Counted from the first letter of the stretch, positions 44,037 through 55,504 are shown. The stretch is 64,000 nucleotides of DNA from Pictodentalium vernedei (GCA_031216915.1 CM062289.1:23889533-23953532), one strand, 5' to 3'. Numbers and translations: made by a program. Notes: generated by a model not told the origin, from the sequence alone.

Positions 44037-44477
44037 ATTGACAGTGTCTCAATTTAACAAGAGCTGTCATTTTTCTTGTATTTGTGTACCTTCTAGGAAA
44101 TTCACCAAGGGTCATACTCACACAGTTTATTGCAGTTATGCAGTCACGAGAGAAATGATCGATGTTACATTAACAATTCTGTGACATTTGATACACAACT
44201 TGTCAAAAAGGATGAGATTGATACACCAAAATGGAAAAACTCCCTAACTTCCTTAATAGTAAGGTTTAATCCCGAGAGGGGATTTTTACGTTTCTACTGC
44301 TCCGGGTTCTGAAAGTCAATCTTGATACCCGGGAAATTCATAGACCATAGTATCAATGATTGCATATTATAGTTTGTGAGATTATGGACAATATTAACTT
44401 CTTCCGAGACCAGCTTCGCCGTGAGAGCTATAGTTTAAGCTCGCGAACGGGAATTTCCTGGTAACTGGTTGTGAATA
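44037..44477. other. intron 4 sequence with a decayed palindrome
   Basis: Around 44300-44345 the string CGGGTTCTGAAAGTCAATCTTG and ATACCCGGGAAATTCATAGACC resembles the arm of the palindrome that follows, as if an older copy. Confidence 0.4.
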
Positions 44478-44597
44478 TCAGTCCCCAATACCCGGAAAAT
44501 TCATAGACTAGAATCGGGAATCAAAGGTTGCGCAATGCAACCTTTGATTCGCGGTTCTGTTCTATGAATTTTCCGAGTATCTGGACTGATATTTTGC
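44478..44597. repeat. palindrome (arms about 50 bp)
   Basis: ATCAGTCCCCAATACCCGGA / AAATTCATAGACTAGAATCG pairs with CGGTTCTGTTCTATGAATTT / TCCGAGTATCTGGACTGAT. Centre CAAAGGTTGCGCAATGCAACCTTTG. Confidence 0.8.
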
Positions 44598-44818
44598 CAC
44601 GAGAACTGGTAAATTACTGACGTTCGAAAACGACAACCTTAAAATTTCCACCCTACTTATTTGGTATCATGTGTGACAATTTCTGGTGTTGATGAGCAAT
44701 AACAACTGCTAATAGTGCCACGTGAATGCTCAAAGATGACCAACAACAACAAAAATGACCCGCCACGCATGAAGAAAATTTATATCAATCACCTTTTTAA
44801 AGTTAGAATAATTCAAAC

Positions 44819-45076
44819 TCTCCGTTGTGCATGGATTTGTTCGCTTTATTGGTTTTGAATCTAAAATCATCCAGTACTAAGCTCTCTGGTGCATTGTTTT
44901 GTTCGCTTTATTGGTTTTGAATCTATCACCATTCAGTACTTAGCTCTCTGGTGCATTGTTTTGTTCGCTTTATTGGTTTTGAATCTATCACCATTCAGTA
45001 CTTAGCTCTCTGGTGCATTGTTTTGTTCGCTTTATTGGTTTTGAATTTATCACCATTCAGTACTTAGCTCTCTGGG
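44819..45076 (+). repeat. 62-bp tandem array, about 4 units
   Basis: GCTCTCTGGTGCATTGTTTT recurs at 44881, 44943 and 45005, with GCTCTCTGGGGC at 45067, exactly 62 bp apart; a diverged first unit begins near 44819. Confidence 0.95.
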
Positions 45077-45239
45077 GCGGCTTGACTGTTTGTTGCATCA
45101 GTAAATTTAACAACAATAATAATTGAACTATTTGTCCATTCCTTCCAATTTTTTTGGCAGTTCATTACAGTCCTGGACAAGATCTCACGTATTTCGATTA
45201 TTAAATTCGTTTATCGGAAAAATGTTCGATCCCCTCCAG

Positions 45240-45516
45240 AGGTAACCGCTTTGTGTCCTTGGGCAAGATACTTAATCCTGATTGCCCACGGTGGGGCACG
45301 GTGGTGCTGTGTACTAAGGCGTACTGCACGTCAATGGTGCACTTGCCCTCAACTAATGCTAACCCTGCTAATGTGGAGTTAGTACGTTGGGGAGTCTGCC
45401 AGTTGCTCGGTGGTTCTCTCCGGGTACTCCGGCTTCCTCCTCCCGTAAAACTGTCCCACACGAGATGACCCCCGCTGTCGAAAGTGTCGTTAAACCCATA
45501 AATAAGAATAAATAAA

Positions 45517-45549
<33 letters not shown>
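45240..45549 (+). repeat. 5'-truncated SINE (GTGTCGTTAAACC-tail subfamily)
   Basis: Starts at GGTAACCGCTTTGTGTCCTT, so the tRNA-like head is missing. 3' part GAAAGTGTCGTTAAACCC and an (AATA)n tail match the copy at 1-290, not the main type. Confidence 0.85.
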
Positions 45550-46590
45550 GAGGAGCCATGTGGGTCTTATTTCAGTAATTTGTGGACATGTTGTCCACGA
45601 GTTGTTTTGATGCTATTTCCGGTAACATAGCAACATACTTCCGGTGCCCACATCGATACGAGTCAACATGGATCCACCTCACATTCAGTATGGATGCTTG
45701 AGAAAGAAGTTTAAATGTACGACTGTACTAAATTTCACTATATTTGGAGAAAAGAAAAATAAGAATTTGGTCTCTGGAGAGACAGTGGGAATTTCGATCA
45801 CAAATATACTTTGACTTTAATCAAATGATATTTTTATAAATATACAATTCTAAGATTGTAATGTATGTTGATGTGGATATATTTTTGTTTTCAAACGTAA
45901 TTGTCCAGTTTTAGTTTGCATGTCGACAACAACTAAATAAAAGTTGTTCGAATCGGTAGATTATTGATACCTTGCAACGTGCGTTAATTTCTGTAACCGG
46001 AATCCAATTTTCAGATTTAACAGTGTAACTGAAGACTTCATATTGCAGTTGTTACATTGTCAGTTTACTAATTTCCTGAGAATATATCGTGTGTTTTCAA
46101 TTACATCACCTAGCAGATCTGAAAACAGCAACTGAGTGTTCGGAGATATCAGATCTTTGAAAAAGAAATCTTTTCCCAACAAGGCGCAATAATCCCGTGA
46201 TCAAACAAACATGTCTTCCACAACACAATTATATTTCGTCTTCGTGCATTTCTCTCTTGGAATCTTCAACAAATCGGGGACAAAATGGTGAATATGATTT
46301 CTCCGAGATGGAGTGAGAGTCTTTTATTTGCAACGCAGATATCAGAATTACCGATCTGTTCGATGTTCTTCCTGTTGGTTACTTATGTGACTGGAAATTC
46401 TTTGTCATCAAAAGCGAAAAACAATTTCAAAAAGTGAAGAAATTGATAATTCAAGTTCTGTGTATTTCACTCGTTATTTCGATATATCTTTAATTCATAT
46501 TTATGGCATCGGTGAAAATTGTAAAAAAAATGGCTAAAGTTTTGTTGGACGACCTGTTAAGATCGTGCGGTCATCAAGTCTGAAAGACAT
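45550..46590. other. intron 4 sequence, no gene seen
   Basis: AT-rich with no long ORF and no splice-framed open stretch. Confidence 0.4.
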
Positions 46591-46664
46591 GTCGTCGCCT
46601 GAGTGCTAAAATGTCCTATGTCCCATAGGGGACATAGGACATTTTAGCACTCAGATGACGATGT
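46591..46664. mobile_element. solo foldback element P
   Basis: TCGTCGCCTGAGTGCTAAAAT / GTCCTATGTCCCATAGGGGACATAGGAC / ATTTTAGCACTCAGATGACGA, a near-perfect palindrome. Variant of the copy at 30691. Confidence 0.9.
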
Positions 46665-47940
46665 ATCTGACACCACAATGAGCAAACATTACTGCCGTTT
46701 GTCTGTTACACAAATGTTAATTTTGTTGCCAAAGGGTGCTGCTAAGAGACCAAATCAGGAAATCCTGATAAATATATCATCACTACTCATCACAGAGTGT
46801 GGTTTTTCTACTGAACTGATTTGTTTTTGCTATCTGGAAATTTAAACCCTCATTTTCTGTAAATCCTGGCCTCATAGTCCTTAAGGTGCTATATAAGTAA
46901 GGGAAGTAAGTTTACTTTGAAATTTCCACCTCTGATACTCCATCAATTTAAATTAAATGTACATAAATTATACAGCAAAATGAAAGTTGTGATGCATAGA
47001 ACACGAAAATTATATGCAGTCAAGTCACGGAATTAACAACAAGCATCTATGGTCCCTGGAAGTCTGCTACCGTATTCGTACCAGAACTGTCAATAAAATA
47101 ATATTTTAGTTGCTAAATGTGTTTCAGATATCCAAGAACGAAGCTAGGAAATCAACATTCTTCAAAACGCAGCGACAGAGCTGTGTGGGGGTAAATTCCA
47201 AAACTCTCGGCCTTGTTTTCGTTACCTGTTTGTTTACATTTTGGCCAAGGTCATTGGGGCTAAACGAGCATTGATATACAATGCCGACTAAAATCAAATA
47301 ACGAGGAAAATCGCCAAATTACTACACATTATTATTATGTTGAGGCTACACAGGAGCCATGTTACTTGCAATGTATCAGGTCACCTGTTTGAATTTCTTA
47401 GAATTCCACGATTGTTTTCGATGAAAATTCGTGATATCGAGTGATATGGGCATGTCCGTCGGCCATGGAACGCATCTTCAATAAAAAAAAAAGGCATACC
47501 GTGTTGTCCTGTACCAAAATGCAGTCTTGTCGTGTGTATTTTGTGGCTACTAAACACCAATATTCAAACCAAAGTCTAGCATCTAGTCACTAAACCCCTA
47601 TATTCAGGAGTCCGACACTTAACCATTAGATCATTGCACGCCCTAAAACTAATATTTGGCTGAAGTTCTCATGATTACTTGCTTCACTTTCCTGTCGGTA
47701 GCTGCATAAAAGTGTGAAACGTGTTGGCTACAGTACGACGAACGTGCTGTGGTTGGTCTCATACGAAGACTGACTGGAACCAGTCAGTTTGTGTATTTTG
47801 AAGGACACAACCGTGTTTAGGAGACTTTAGAATGATGTGATGGTTTCTGATCCCTCGCCGGGAATCGAGCTCACGGCAACCTTGCCTTCATTGAGGAGTT
47901 CTGCATCTCAACAATTATGTATCTATGTCCATAATCGAGA
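46665..47940. other. intron 4 sequence, no gene seen
   Basis: At about 47070-47180 a stretch (TACCGTATTCGTACCAGAACTG, then TTTCAGATATCCAAGAACGAAG) resembles 5900-6000, a dispersed repeat of unknown type. Confidence 0.4.
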
Positions 47941-48329
47941 CTACAAATGAATGAAACTTTAATTTGCAGCATACGCAAATACAATATCAATTAACAAATA
48001 ACAAGATTAGTGTACCCTGCACGGAAATGGCATAGTCGGAGAGGCTGTCTTACTGCCATTCCCATACATCAAATTTCTTGACACCAAAGCCTTATCCTTT
48101 TGTCTTTTTCTCGATCGTTTTGCCTAAATAAGATAAAACAATCCTCATGCACGAACCGGAGGCATTTCTTGCTAAAGTCATATCAGTTTAACAGTCTGAT
48201 AGTTTGGAAAGAGAAATAATGGGCTTGGAAGATGAGATAATTTTTTATAAGAAGCAATCATGACAAGACGGATTGGTACAAGTAATGATGGAGGAATACG
48301 AATTCATGGTAGTATTAATTACTGCCTTA
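47941..48329 (-). other. probable 3' UTR of the antisense LINE
   Basis: Read on the minus strand it contains GACAGCCTCTCCGACTATGC and ends near TTAAAGTTTCATTC. A similar GACAGCCACTCTGGCCATAT string lies in the LINE 3' end at 56.7 kb. Confidence 0.45.
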
Positions 48330-48580
48330 TTAACCCTTTACCCAATGTAATGGCCAAAACCGGCCAGCGCTATTCTCAAAAATCGCCAATTAATTTTCAA
48401 AATATTTTCATTTTTTGTCTCAAAAACATAGGTTATGACCCCTCGTTGGAACGAGCTCGTCGAGCTCGTTCCAACGAGGGGTCATAACCTATGTTTTTGA
48501 GACAAAAAATGAAAAAATTTAGTTATTCAAGAATTTTTTTTGCAAGTGTCGTCTGCTTTTCATGTTAGGTAAAGGGTTAA
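48330..48580 (+). mobile_element. MITE A1, TTAA-flanked, inserted in LINE 3' part
   Basis: TTAACCCTTTACCCAATGTAA at the left, GTTAGGTAAAGGGTTAA at the right. Hairpin arms of about 57 bp, including ACATAGGTTATGACCCCTCG. Almost identical to 51838-52090 read inversely. Confidence 0.93.
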
Positions 48581-48589
48581 AGAATGAAG

Positions 48590-51130
48590 CGTGAGATCTG
48601 CAGAGAAAGGTGTTCTCGGTTTGAGTGTACGCACACTCCCAGACTGTCTAATTTCCATTCCGGAAGGATTTATGTAAATTTCAAAAGTACTATCAAAAGA
48701 TACAGGCAGTTTACTATGATGCCAGTCATCCATAAACAAAAGAACATGTAACCTATATAGGTCATCAAACTTCATTATGCCACAATTTTTAAATAATGAT
48801 TCGGTATGTGAGGTATATTTTCTGTTCGTTATAACGCGAATAGCCTTTTTTGAAAGGTTATAATTCCACTTGTGGACGAATGACCACAGGGAAGTATACC
48901 GTAAAACAAATGGCCATGTATAAGTGAGTAATATAATGTCTTTAAGGCTTTAAAGGGGAGAATTTTTTCGCCCTATTCAAGGCGAATATTGCCCTCGACA
49001 CATTTAAACAGAACACAGAGGTGTGTGGTGTAGATTTTCGTCGATGTAGACTCCAAGACATTTAACGGATTTATATTCGTGTTGATTACAAATTAATCGA
49101 ATATCTGTACTATTTAGGATAATTGTTCTACCAACAGCGTTATACGAATCATTTGGGGGGCGCGGTGGCTCAGTTGGTAGAGGTGCAGGCTGCAAGCCGA
49201 GAGGTCATCGGTTCGAATCCCACCTGCTGCAACCGCGTTGTGTCCTTGGGCACGGTGACGTTGTGTACTAAGGCGTACTGCACGTCGACAGTGCACCTGT
49301 CTTCAACCAATACTATCCATGCTTGTGTGGAGCTGACAGTTGCTCGCCGTTGCTCGGTGGTTCTCTCCGGGTACTCCGGCTTCCTCCACCCGTAAAACTG
49401 TCTCGGTCATGGTTAGCCATTGTGCAGAAATATTTGACCTTAAAACACCAATAAATAAATAAATAAATAAATAATACGAATCATTTTGTGGATGCAGCAG
49501 CATGGATTTTGTTTTATTAGCATTCAGATATAGTCCATTTGCAGAACACCATTCACTCATCTTATCTAGTTCTGAATTGGTCTCGTCTATTAGGTTATCT
49601 AGATTATTACCAGATGCAAAACCTGTAATGCCATCTGCAAAAGACAGGGCTTTTAGCAGGGTTGAGTGGCTGATGTCGTTGATGTATAGTAAGAAAAGGA
49701 TGGGGCCCAGTATGGAACCTTGAGGTACACCAATTGTGACATTCAATGTGTCCGATATGTCATTCATGAAAGAAACAGATTGACATCTGCCTGTAAGGTA
49801 ATCTTTAAACCAGAAATTTTCCAACCCTCTTATACCGTAGCTGTCCAGTTTTGTAAGCAAAATTGAGTGGTATTATGGTATAAAAGGCTTTAGAAAAGTC
49901 TAGTAATACCGAGAGGGAGCAATCCTTTGCAGGTTTGTCATTTGCTTCTACAGCATTATTTATGAGCTGGAGAATAGGGTGAACAGTGGAATGTCCCTTT
50001 CTGAATCCAAACTGGTACTAATATAAGATATTTTGTTCCACTTGGAAAGTATTTAATCGTCCAAACATTACTTGTTCTAGTATTTTGAAGAATACTGGAA
50101 GAATTCTAATGGGGTGTAGTTGGTGAATAGCTGTGGGTCTCCCGATTTAAAAATGTGTATAATTTTAGCTATTTTCATTTTGTCAGGCATTCTACCTGTA
50201 ACAAAAGGATAAGTTGATTACATGAGATAATGAACCAGCCACCTCAAGTACTATCCCTTTTAATAATTTTATGGACATATAGTCGCTATCTCTACTCGAT
50301 TTGCTCCTAAAATTGTGAGCGCTAAAGATTACTTCTTGTTCATTAGTAGGACTTACAAAAAATGAGTCTCTATTCTTATTATTGCTCAAATAATCTGAAC
50401 AATTACGTTGGGTAGGTGGCACTTGATTACTTGTCGTCTTTCCAATATTAGCAAAAAAGGTATTGAATCCGTCAGCGATTTTTTTCGGGTCTGTTAATTC
50501 CGTATTTCTATCTACGAAGGTGGTGGGAAGTTTTCGTTATTTGACTTACATATGGCCTTTCGTAGGATTTTCCATGTCTTTTTAATATTATATTTATTTT
50601 CTAGCAATATCTTATCATAGTAATCTGCTTTACAGATCCGTTTCAAGCGAATGAATTCATGGCAAAATTGTTTGTATTCTGTTATGTTTTGAGTAGTTGG
50701 GGATTTTAATTTTTTCACGTACAATTTACTTTTCGTTTGTGATGATTGCAACAGGCCCAGCGTCATCCATGGTTGACGTTTTATATATCGTTTTCCTTAT
50801 AGGGCTTGTTTTCAGTAGAAATGCTTTTTCAAAAGTTTCGTAGAATATGTCGAGGAATTTACTGTACGACGAGTTTGGACAACTGTCGTTAGTGACCTCT
50901 GAAAGGTCACATGCCGATAAGAGTCCTTTGAAGCGAGTAATATTCTCTGTATTGACTGACCATCTAAAATTAGGTACTGGGATAATTGATCTTTTGTCTA
51001 TTTCTTCTATGAAAAACGTAGCAAATTGGTAGCTGACGTCAGTAATTATTATTCCTGAAGTAAAATTATTGATGGCATTGCTGAAAATGACGTATCTTCG
51101 TCTGTCTATTTGCGCTCTAGAAAAATGGTT
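48590..51130 (-). pseudogene. L2/CR1-like LINE, antisense, interrupted by a SINE
   Basis: Read on the minus strand from 51130: QPWMTLGLLQSS (about 50770), a charged linker domain and KMKIAKIIHIFKSGDPQ. The RT core follows with YGIRGLENFWFKDYLTGRCQ, GVPQGSILGPILFLLYIND, SFADGIT (FADD changed to FADG) and GLYLNANKTKSMLLHPQNDS. After the SINE comes IRLICNQHEYKSVKCLGVYI, then a C-terminal segment with LFMDDWHHSKLPVSFDS. The endonuclease part is missing. Several stops and shifts, plus the SINE at 49155-49474. Confidence 0.85.
49155..49474 (+). repeat. full-length tRNA-derived SINE inside LINE
   Basis: Head GCGCGGTGGCTCAGTTGGTA, B box GGTTCGAATCCCACC at about 49210-49224, tail CACCAATAAATAAATAAATA. 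A perfect 13-bp duplication ATACGAATCATTT flanks it (49142-49154 and 49475-49487). Removing it rejoins the LINE frame (…LLHPQNDSY and NAVGRTI…), so it is younger than the LINE. Confidence 0.95.
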
Positions 51131-51232
51131 ACATCTTTAATTACCAAACGTTGTCAGAAATGGAACCTTGTGTGGTCTTGACACCTTTGTGTTGAAGGTC
51201 AAGTGTCAACTTGACAGGGTTACAAACATTGG

Positions 51233-51603
51233 AGGGGGGGGGGGGGGCGGTGGCTCAGTAGGTAGAGGTGCACTCTGCAAGCCGAGAGGCCCTCGGTTCG
51301 AATCCAACCTGCGGCAATCGCGTTGTGTCCTTGGGCAAGACACTTCATCCCATTGCCCACGTGGGGGCACGGTGACGCTGTGTATTAAGGCGTACTGCAC
51401 GTCGATGGTGCACCTGTCTTCGACCAATGCTAACCTTGCTTGTGTGGAGTTAGTATGTTGGGGAGCTGACAGTTGTTCGCCGCTGCTCGGTGGTTCTCTC
51501 CGGGTACTCCGGCTTCCTCCACCCGTAAAACTGTCGTGGTCATGATTAGGCATTGTACAGAAATATGTGACCTTAAACATCAATAAATAAATAAATAAAT
51601 AAA
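51233..51603 (+). repeat. full-length tRNA-derived SINE with 5' G14 run
   Basis: G run at 51234-51247, then CGGTGGCTCAGTAGGTAGAG, B box GGTTCGAATCCAACC, and tail CATCAATAAATAAATAAATA. Flanked by the near-perfect duplication TACAAAC(A/T)TTGG at 51221-51232 and 51604-51615. Confidence 0.93.
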
Positions 51604-51837
51604 TACAAACTTTGGGATACGCTACTAGAAGCATGGTATACATCTCGGGCGAACTCCCCGTGTTCTGTTTGCTTTACAGCGTTCTTTTGTTGCTATTTTT
51701 CACACCGAAATGACTGAAGGATTATAAAGCTGACACGTCGCATCAGTTGAAATAAAAAGTTCTTACCATTTATAATTCCTTTGTTTATTAACCCTTTGCA
51801 CACTGATGTCAAAATGTTATGTTTTGCAGTGTGATAT

Positions 51838-52090
51838 TTAACCCTTTACCCAACATGAAAAGCAGACGACACTTGCAAAAAAAATTCTTGAATAACTAAT
51901 TTTTTTCATTTTTTGTCTCAAAAACATAGGTTATGACCCCTCGTTGGAACGAGCTCGACGAGCTCGTTCCAACGAGGGGTCATAACCTATGTTTTTGAGA
52001 CAAAAAATGAAAAAATAATAAAAATTCATTGGCGATTTTTGAGAATCGCGCTGGCCGGTTTTGGCCGTTACGTTGGGTAAAGGGTTTTAA
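51838..52090 (-). mobile_element. MITE A1, TTAA-flanked
   Basis: TTAACCCTTTACCCAACATG at the left, GCCGTTACGTTGGGTAAAGG and GTTTTAA at the right. Perfect hairpin arms of about 57 bp around CGAGCTCGACGAGCTCG. The most intact A1 copy. Confidence 0.93.
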
Positions 52091-52291
52091 CCAAATACAC
52101 TTTGTTTTACAGAACTTGGTGAACCCTGTTAAACACGATATAATTGGTTAAATTCATAAATAAACAAGAGAAAACAGAGATAACGGAGACAGTAATAGAG
52201 TGTTATGGGTTAATATGTGCTGCCATTATATTAACTGTATAACTGCATTTGAACTTTAGTACGTTGTGTGAACGATCTGATTGTAACTCGT

Positions 52292-52520
52292 TTAACCCCT
52301 CGAACACGTCATGTCAGTTCAATGGCAGCAGTTGTAAGAGTCCATATTCATTATTTGGAGCTAGACTAATTAATATTTTCAACGTGCAGCCTTTGAACTG
52401 CACGTTGAAAATATTGATTAATCTACCTCACAATTCTCTTGACAGCCTCCTACTTAATGAAGTCACGACGTATCCTGTCCCCGAGCTTGAAAAGACGGCC
52501 TCTCGTGTTTAAAGGGTTAA
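52292..52520 (-). mobile_element. MITE family B, TTAA-flanked
   Basis: TTAACCCCTCGAACACGTCA at the left, CGTGTTTAAAGGGTTAA at the right. Core CAACGTGCAGCCTTTGAACTGCACGTTG. It ends 187 bp before exon e. Confidence 0.88.
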
Positions 52521-52707
52521 CGCTGGTTGGGTCGAAGCACTTTGCGCGCGCGTATTTGGAAGATAACTGTTAAAATGTAATTGAGCTGCACCATGGTTTT
52601 TTCAGAAAGAAATGCCATACTCACTAAAATTAGTGCTATGGTTCTGTAAGAGATATTGACCCACCTCGTAAAAAATGCTTATAACCAAATATTTCTGCTT
52701 TTGACAG

Positions 52708-52873
52708 GTTGACACCTATATACGCTTTGATTTTAATGATATACTATTGTTTGTACCCTTATGTTATGACCGGTCCCTGGGATATGAAAGAACACCCGGA
52801 TGTAGAGAACTGTGGAGAATCCTGGTGGACAAATCTTCTGTACATAAACAACCTTTATAAGTCCGAGAAACAC
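52708..52873 (+). CDS. NRF-6-like acyltransferase gene, exon e
   Basis: Acceptor TTTTGACAG ending at 52707, donor GTAAGT at 52874; it ends in phase 0. The translation begins (R)LTPIYALILMIYYCLYPY, a membrane helix. It is followed by the extracellular stretch MTGPWDMKEHPDVENCGESW and WTNLLYINNLYKSEKH. The blocks RLTPxYA, GPxW…C…YWWTNLLYINN are hallmarks of the animal NRF-6 family and make this the strongest exon in the window. The Cys before ESWW is conserved in the family and may pair with the Cys that opens the next exon. Confidence 0.95.
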
Positions 52874-53244
52874 GTAAGTACTTTTCAACTTCAAAACGAT
52901 AAATTCGTACTCGTTTATCTTACCGTTATTAAAGCCTAATTCTTCACAACGGGAGTCATGTTATAGCATGGCGATGTGTTCGATTGGTTCGGAGTACTAT
53001 GGTAATACACGTACGTATGTGTACCGTTTTAGTCTATTTGGAATCAAGGGGTCGCTCATTTGCACTCCCAAATCCTTGAACCAGTTTGAATGGTGATTGT
53101 AAGACTAGTACCAAGACAGAGGTCAGAACCAGAGATAGGTGGAAGAGACGTTATAAGACTAGATATATTTCTAGGATGGTCAGAATAGTGGTCAGTAATA
53201 AGCAAAACAGATCAGCCAAGAGAAGAGTTAGCCACAGAATAGAT

Positions 53245-53248
<4 letters not shown>

Positions 53249-53308
<60 letters not shown>

Positions 53309-53684
53309 TTCATTTATTTATTTATTTATTTATTTATTGGTGTTTCAGGTCACATATTTCTGCACAATGGCTAATCATGACCATGACAGTTTTACGGGTG
53401 TAGGAAGCCGGAGTACCCAGAGAGAAGCACCGGGCAACGGCGAGCCACTGTCATCTCCCCAAAATACCAACTCCACAAAAGCAGGGTTAGCATTGGTTGA
53501 AGACATGTGCGCCATCGCCGTGCAATACGCCTTAGTACACAATGCCACCATGCCCCCACGTTGGCAATGGGGGTGAAGTGTCTTGCCCAAGGACACAACG
53601 CGGTTGCCGCAGGTGGGATTCGAACCCAGGGCCTCTCGACTTCCAGCCTGCACCCATACCTACTGAGCCCCCCCCCCCCCCCCC
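53249..53684 (-). repeat. tRNA-derived SINE, inverse, with long (TTTA)n tail and C17 run at its head
   Basis: On the minus strand: G run (C17 at 53668-53684), GCTCAGTAGGTATGGGTGCA, B box GGTTCGAATCCCACC, body, then a tail of about 85 bp of TAAA units (53253-53337). Confidence 0.92.
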
Positions 53685-53789
53685 AGTGTTCGCCGATAGA
53701 AGAATAATCAAAGCAGTCCACAATTTATAACAACACCTCGTTATTAATTTGTCAATAAGTGTTGCATCCAAACTAGTTATTTCAGGATT

Positions 53790-53912
53790 TCAATCAAATC
53801 ATTGCGTCTCTGATATAAATGTGTGCACTGCGCGAGCGAAAGATACGTTTCAATCAAATCATTGCGTCTCTGATATAAATGTGTGCACTGCGCGAGCGAA
53901 AGGTACGTTCCA
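53790..53912 (+). repeat. 60-bp tandem duplication
   Basis: TTTCAATCAAATCATTGCGT and ATATAAATGTGTGCACTGCG occur twice, 60 bp apart, with one-base differences. A third partial unit (TTCCAATCAAGTAGGTC) follows. Confidence 0.9.
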
Positions 53913-53999
53913 ATCAAGTAGGTCTGTAAGGCCACATATGTCCGCAAACCGATTACCTCCGAATAAATGCGAGACAAAACCAGTCGAATGTACCCGTAG

Positions 54000-54990
54000 G
54001 CACTCCTCGGACAGATTACGTCCGTAAAATTCAAACCGATTTCGTCAAACATCCAATCACGCCTACAAAACACAAGCCGTTCGTGTGCGCATGCAGAACA
54101 ACGGACACCATCCGCTCGTGTTTTACAGACCTATACTGTCGAAACATACATTCATTGTCGTCTTCAGGTAATGACTTACCTCCACACAGAATAATGTCAA
54201 ATGACCTTATATTGTATTGCATCATGACGAGACGCGTAGCTGATATTCTATAATAGAAGGTACCTTAGCCAGTTTGGGGGAGGTAAACAAGATATTTGAA
54301 AAGCTGTTGCTGGAGTGAGCCCCCCCCCCCCCCCCCCTAGTCCTCATTAGGAACCTCCAGTCTGTACCCCTCTGTAAAATTCAGTGCTCTAAGAGTGAAT
54401 CTGAGTGATTTGTAGCCTGTGTAACCCAATGTCGGCTACCATTTTAAGACTCTATGTAATGCCAAAGTTACATTGGGCCAATGCTTTTTGGGGGATGGGG
54501 TGGTGCTCTGCGATTTTTTGGGGGAGGGGGTAATCACCCCTTCCGTGGCTACGCCACCGGTCATGCCACGTGAGGGTTCAACACTATGAAACATGTATGT
54601 ACAGAGAGAATATTCATTCAAAGAAATGGTGTGCAGCTTTCACCTGCAAATTAATATACGCTCGAAATGGAGACTCATAAATACACGCTCGTGTTGGGGA
54701 CTCATTAATACACGCTCGTGTTGGAGACTCATTAAAACACGCTCGTGTTAGAGACTCAAGGTTTTAACCCTCATCAAGACTCTCCGTATATAATTTTGTG
54801 GAGTATTGTGAATGTGATGATATAGACTATCTCCATCAGACTGTAATGGTAATGAGGGAGGTATCTCACTTTTTCGCTTTATATCATGGAAGAGAACCAG
54901 TATTTTTTTAATGCCCTGATTGTGTCCACAGTTTTGTAGTAGACTGCTTTTCATTATTCCATTTTACATATCTTTTTCTTCTTGTTTTTC
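54000..54990. other. end of intron 5, no gene seen
   Basis: C18 run at 54320-54337. A triplet of ACTCATTAATACACGCTCGT-like units of about 28 bp lies at 54660-54760. Confidence 0.45.
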
Positions 54991-54993
54991 CAG

Positions 54994-55073
54994 TGTATGG
55001 TTTGGACTTGGTACTCAGCTTGTGATATGCAGTTCTATGTGATAGCACCTATTATTCTCATACCACTTGTTCT
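54994..55073 (+). CDS. NRF-6-like acyltransferase gene, exon f
   Basis: A long pyrimidine tract ends TTTTTCCAG at 54993; the donor is GTAAGT at 55074. The exon starts in phase 0 with CMVWTWYSACDMQFYVIAPI, then ILIPLVL. In the family, C.xWSWYLAxDMQFYxxSPxxL is the next conserved block after the WWTNLLYINN segment and starts another membrane helix. It leaves CT, completed by A at 62611 to give Leu. Intron 5, before it, is the shortest at 2.1 kb. Confidence 0.95.
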
Positions 55074-55127
55074 GTAAGTCAAATTAGATACAAGGGCGTT
55101 GTCACGATGGGGAGGAAGGAGGGGCAA

Positions 55128-55190
55128 GCAACTGTCAGTCTCCCCAACGTACTAACTCGACACAACCATGGTTAGCATTGGTTGAAGACA
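55128..55190 (-). repeat. SINE fragment
   Basis: Minus strand match to GTCTTCAACCAATGCTAACC and GAGTTAGTACGTTGGGGAGA only; both ends lost. Confidence 0.7.
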
Positions 55191-55240
55191 AAAGGTATCC
55201 TTAAAAGGTATCCTCAAATAGTACATCAGTATTTCAAAGG

Positions 55241-55500
55241 TACAGTACGTGGAGAGTAGATTGTAACTAAATCACCCGCGGAGTGGAGTTATCACCCAAA
55301 CTATAACTTTCGTATTTTGTATATATCGACTAAAACACAAGCAATGTTTCAGCCAATGGACCTCCGGGTTTAACCCGGAGGTCCATTGGCTGAAACTTTG
55401 CTTGTGCTTGTTTTGCTTTGCAACAAATTTGCAATTATTGCTTGGGTGGAATCTCCACTCTGCGGGTGATTTAGTGATAATACACTCTCCACGTACTGTA
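55241..55500. mobile_element. MITE family C, TA-flanked
   Basis: TACAGTACGTGGAGAGTAGA and ACTCTCCACGTACTGTA. Hairpin CAGCCAATGGACCTCCGGGT and inverse, perfect over at least 20 bp. The string TATCCTCAAATA occurs just before and just after the element. Confidence 0.92.
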
Positions 55501-55504
55501 TCCT

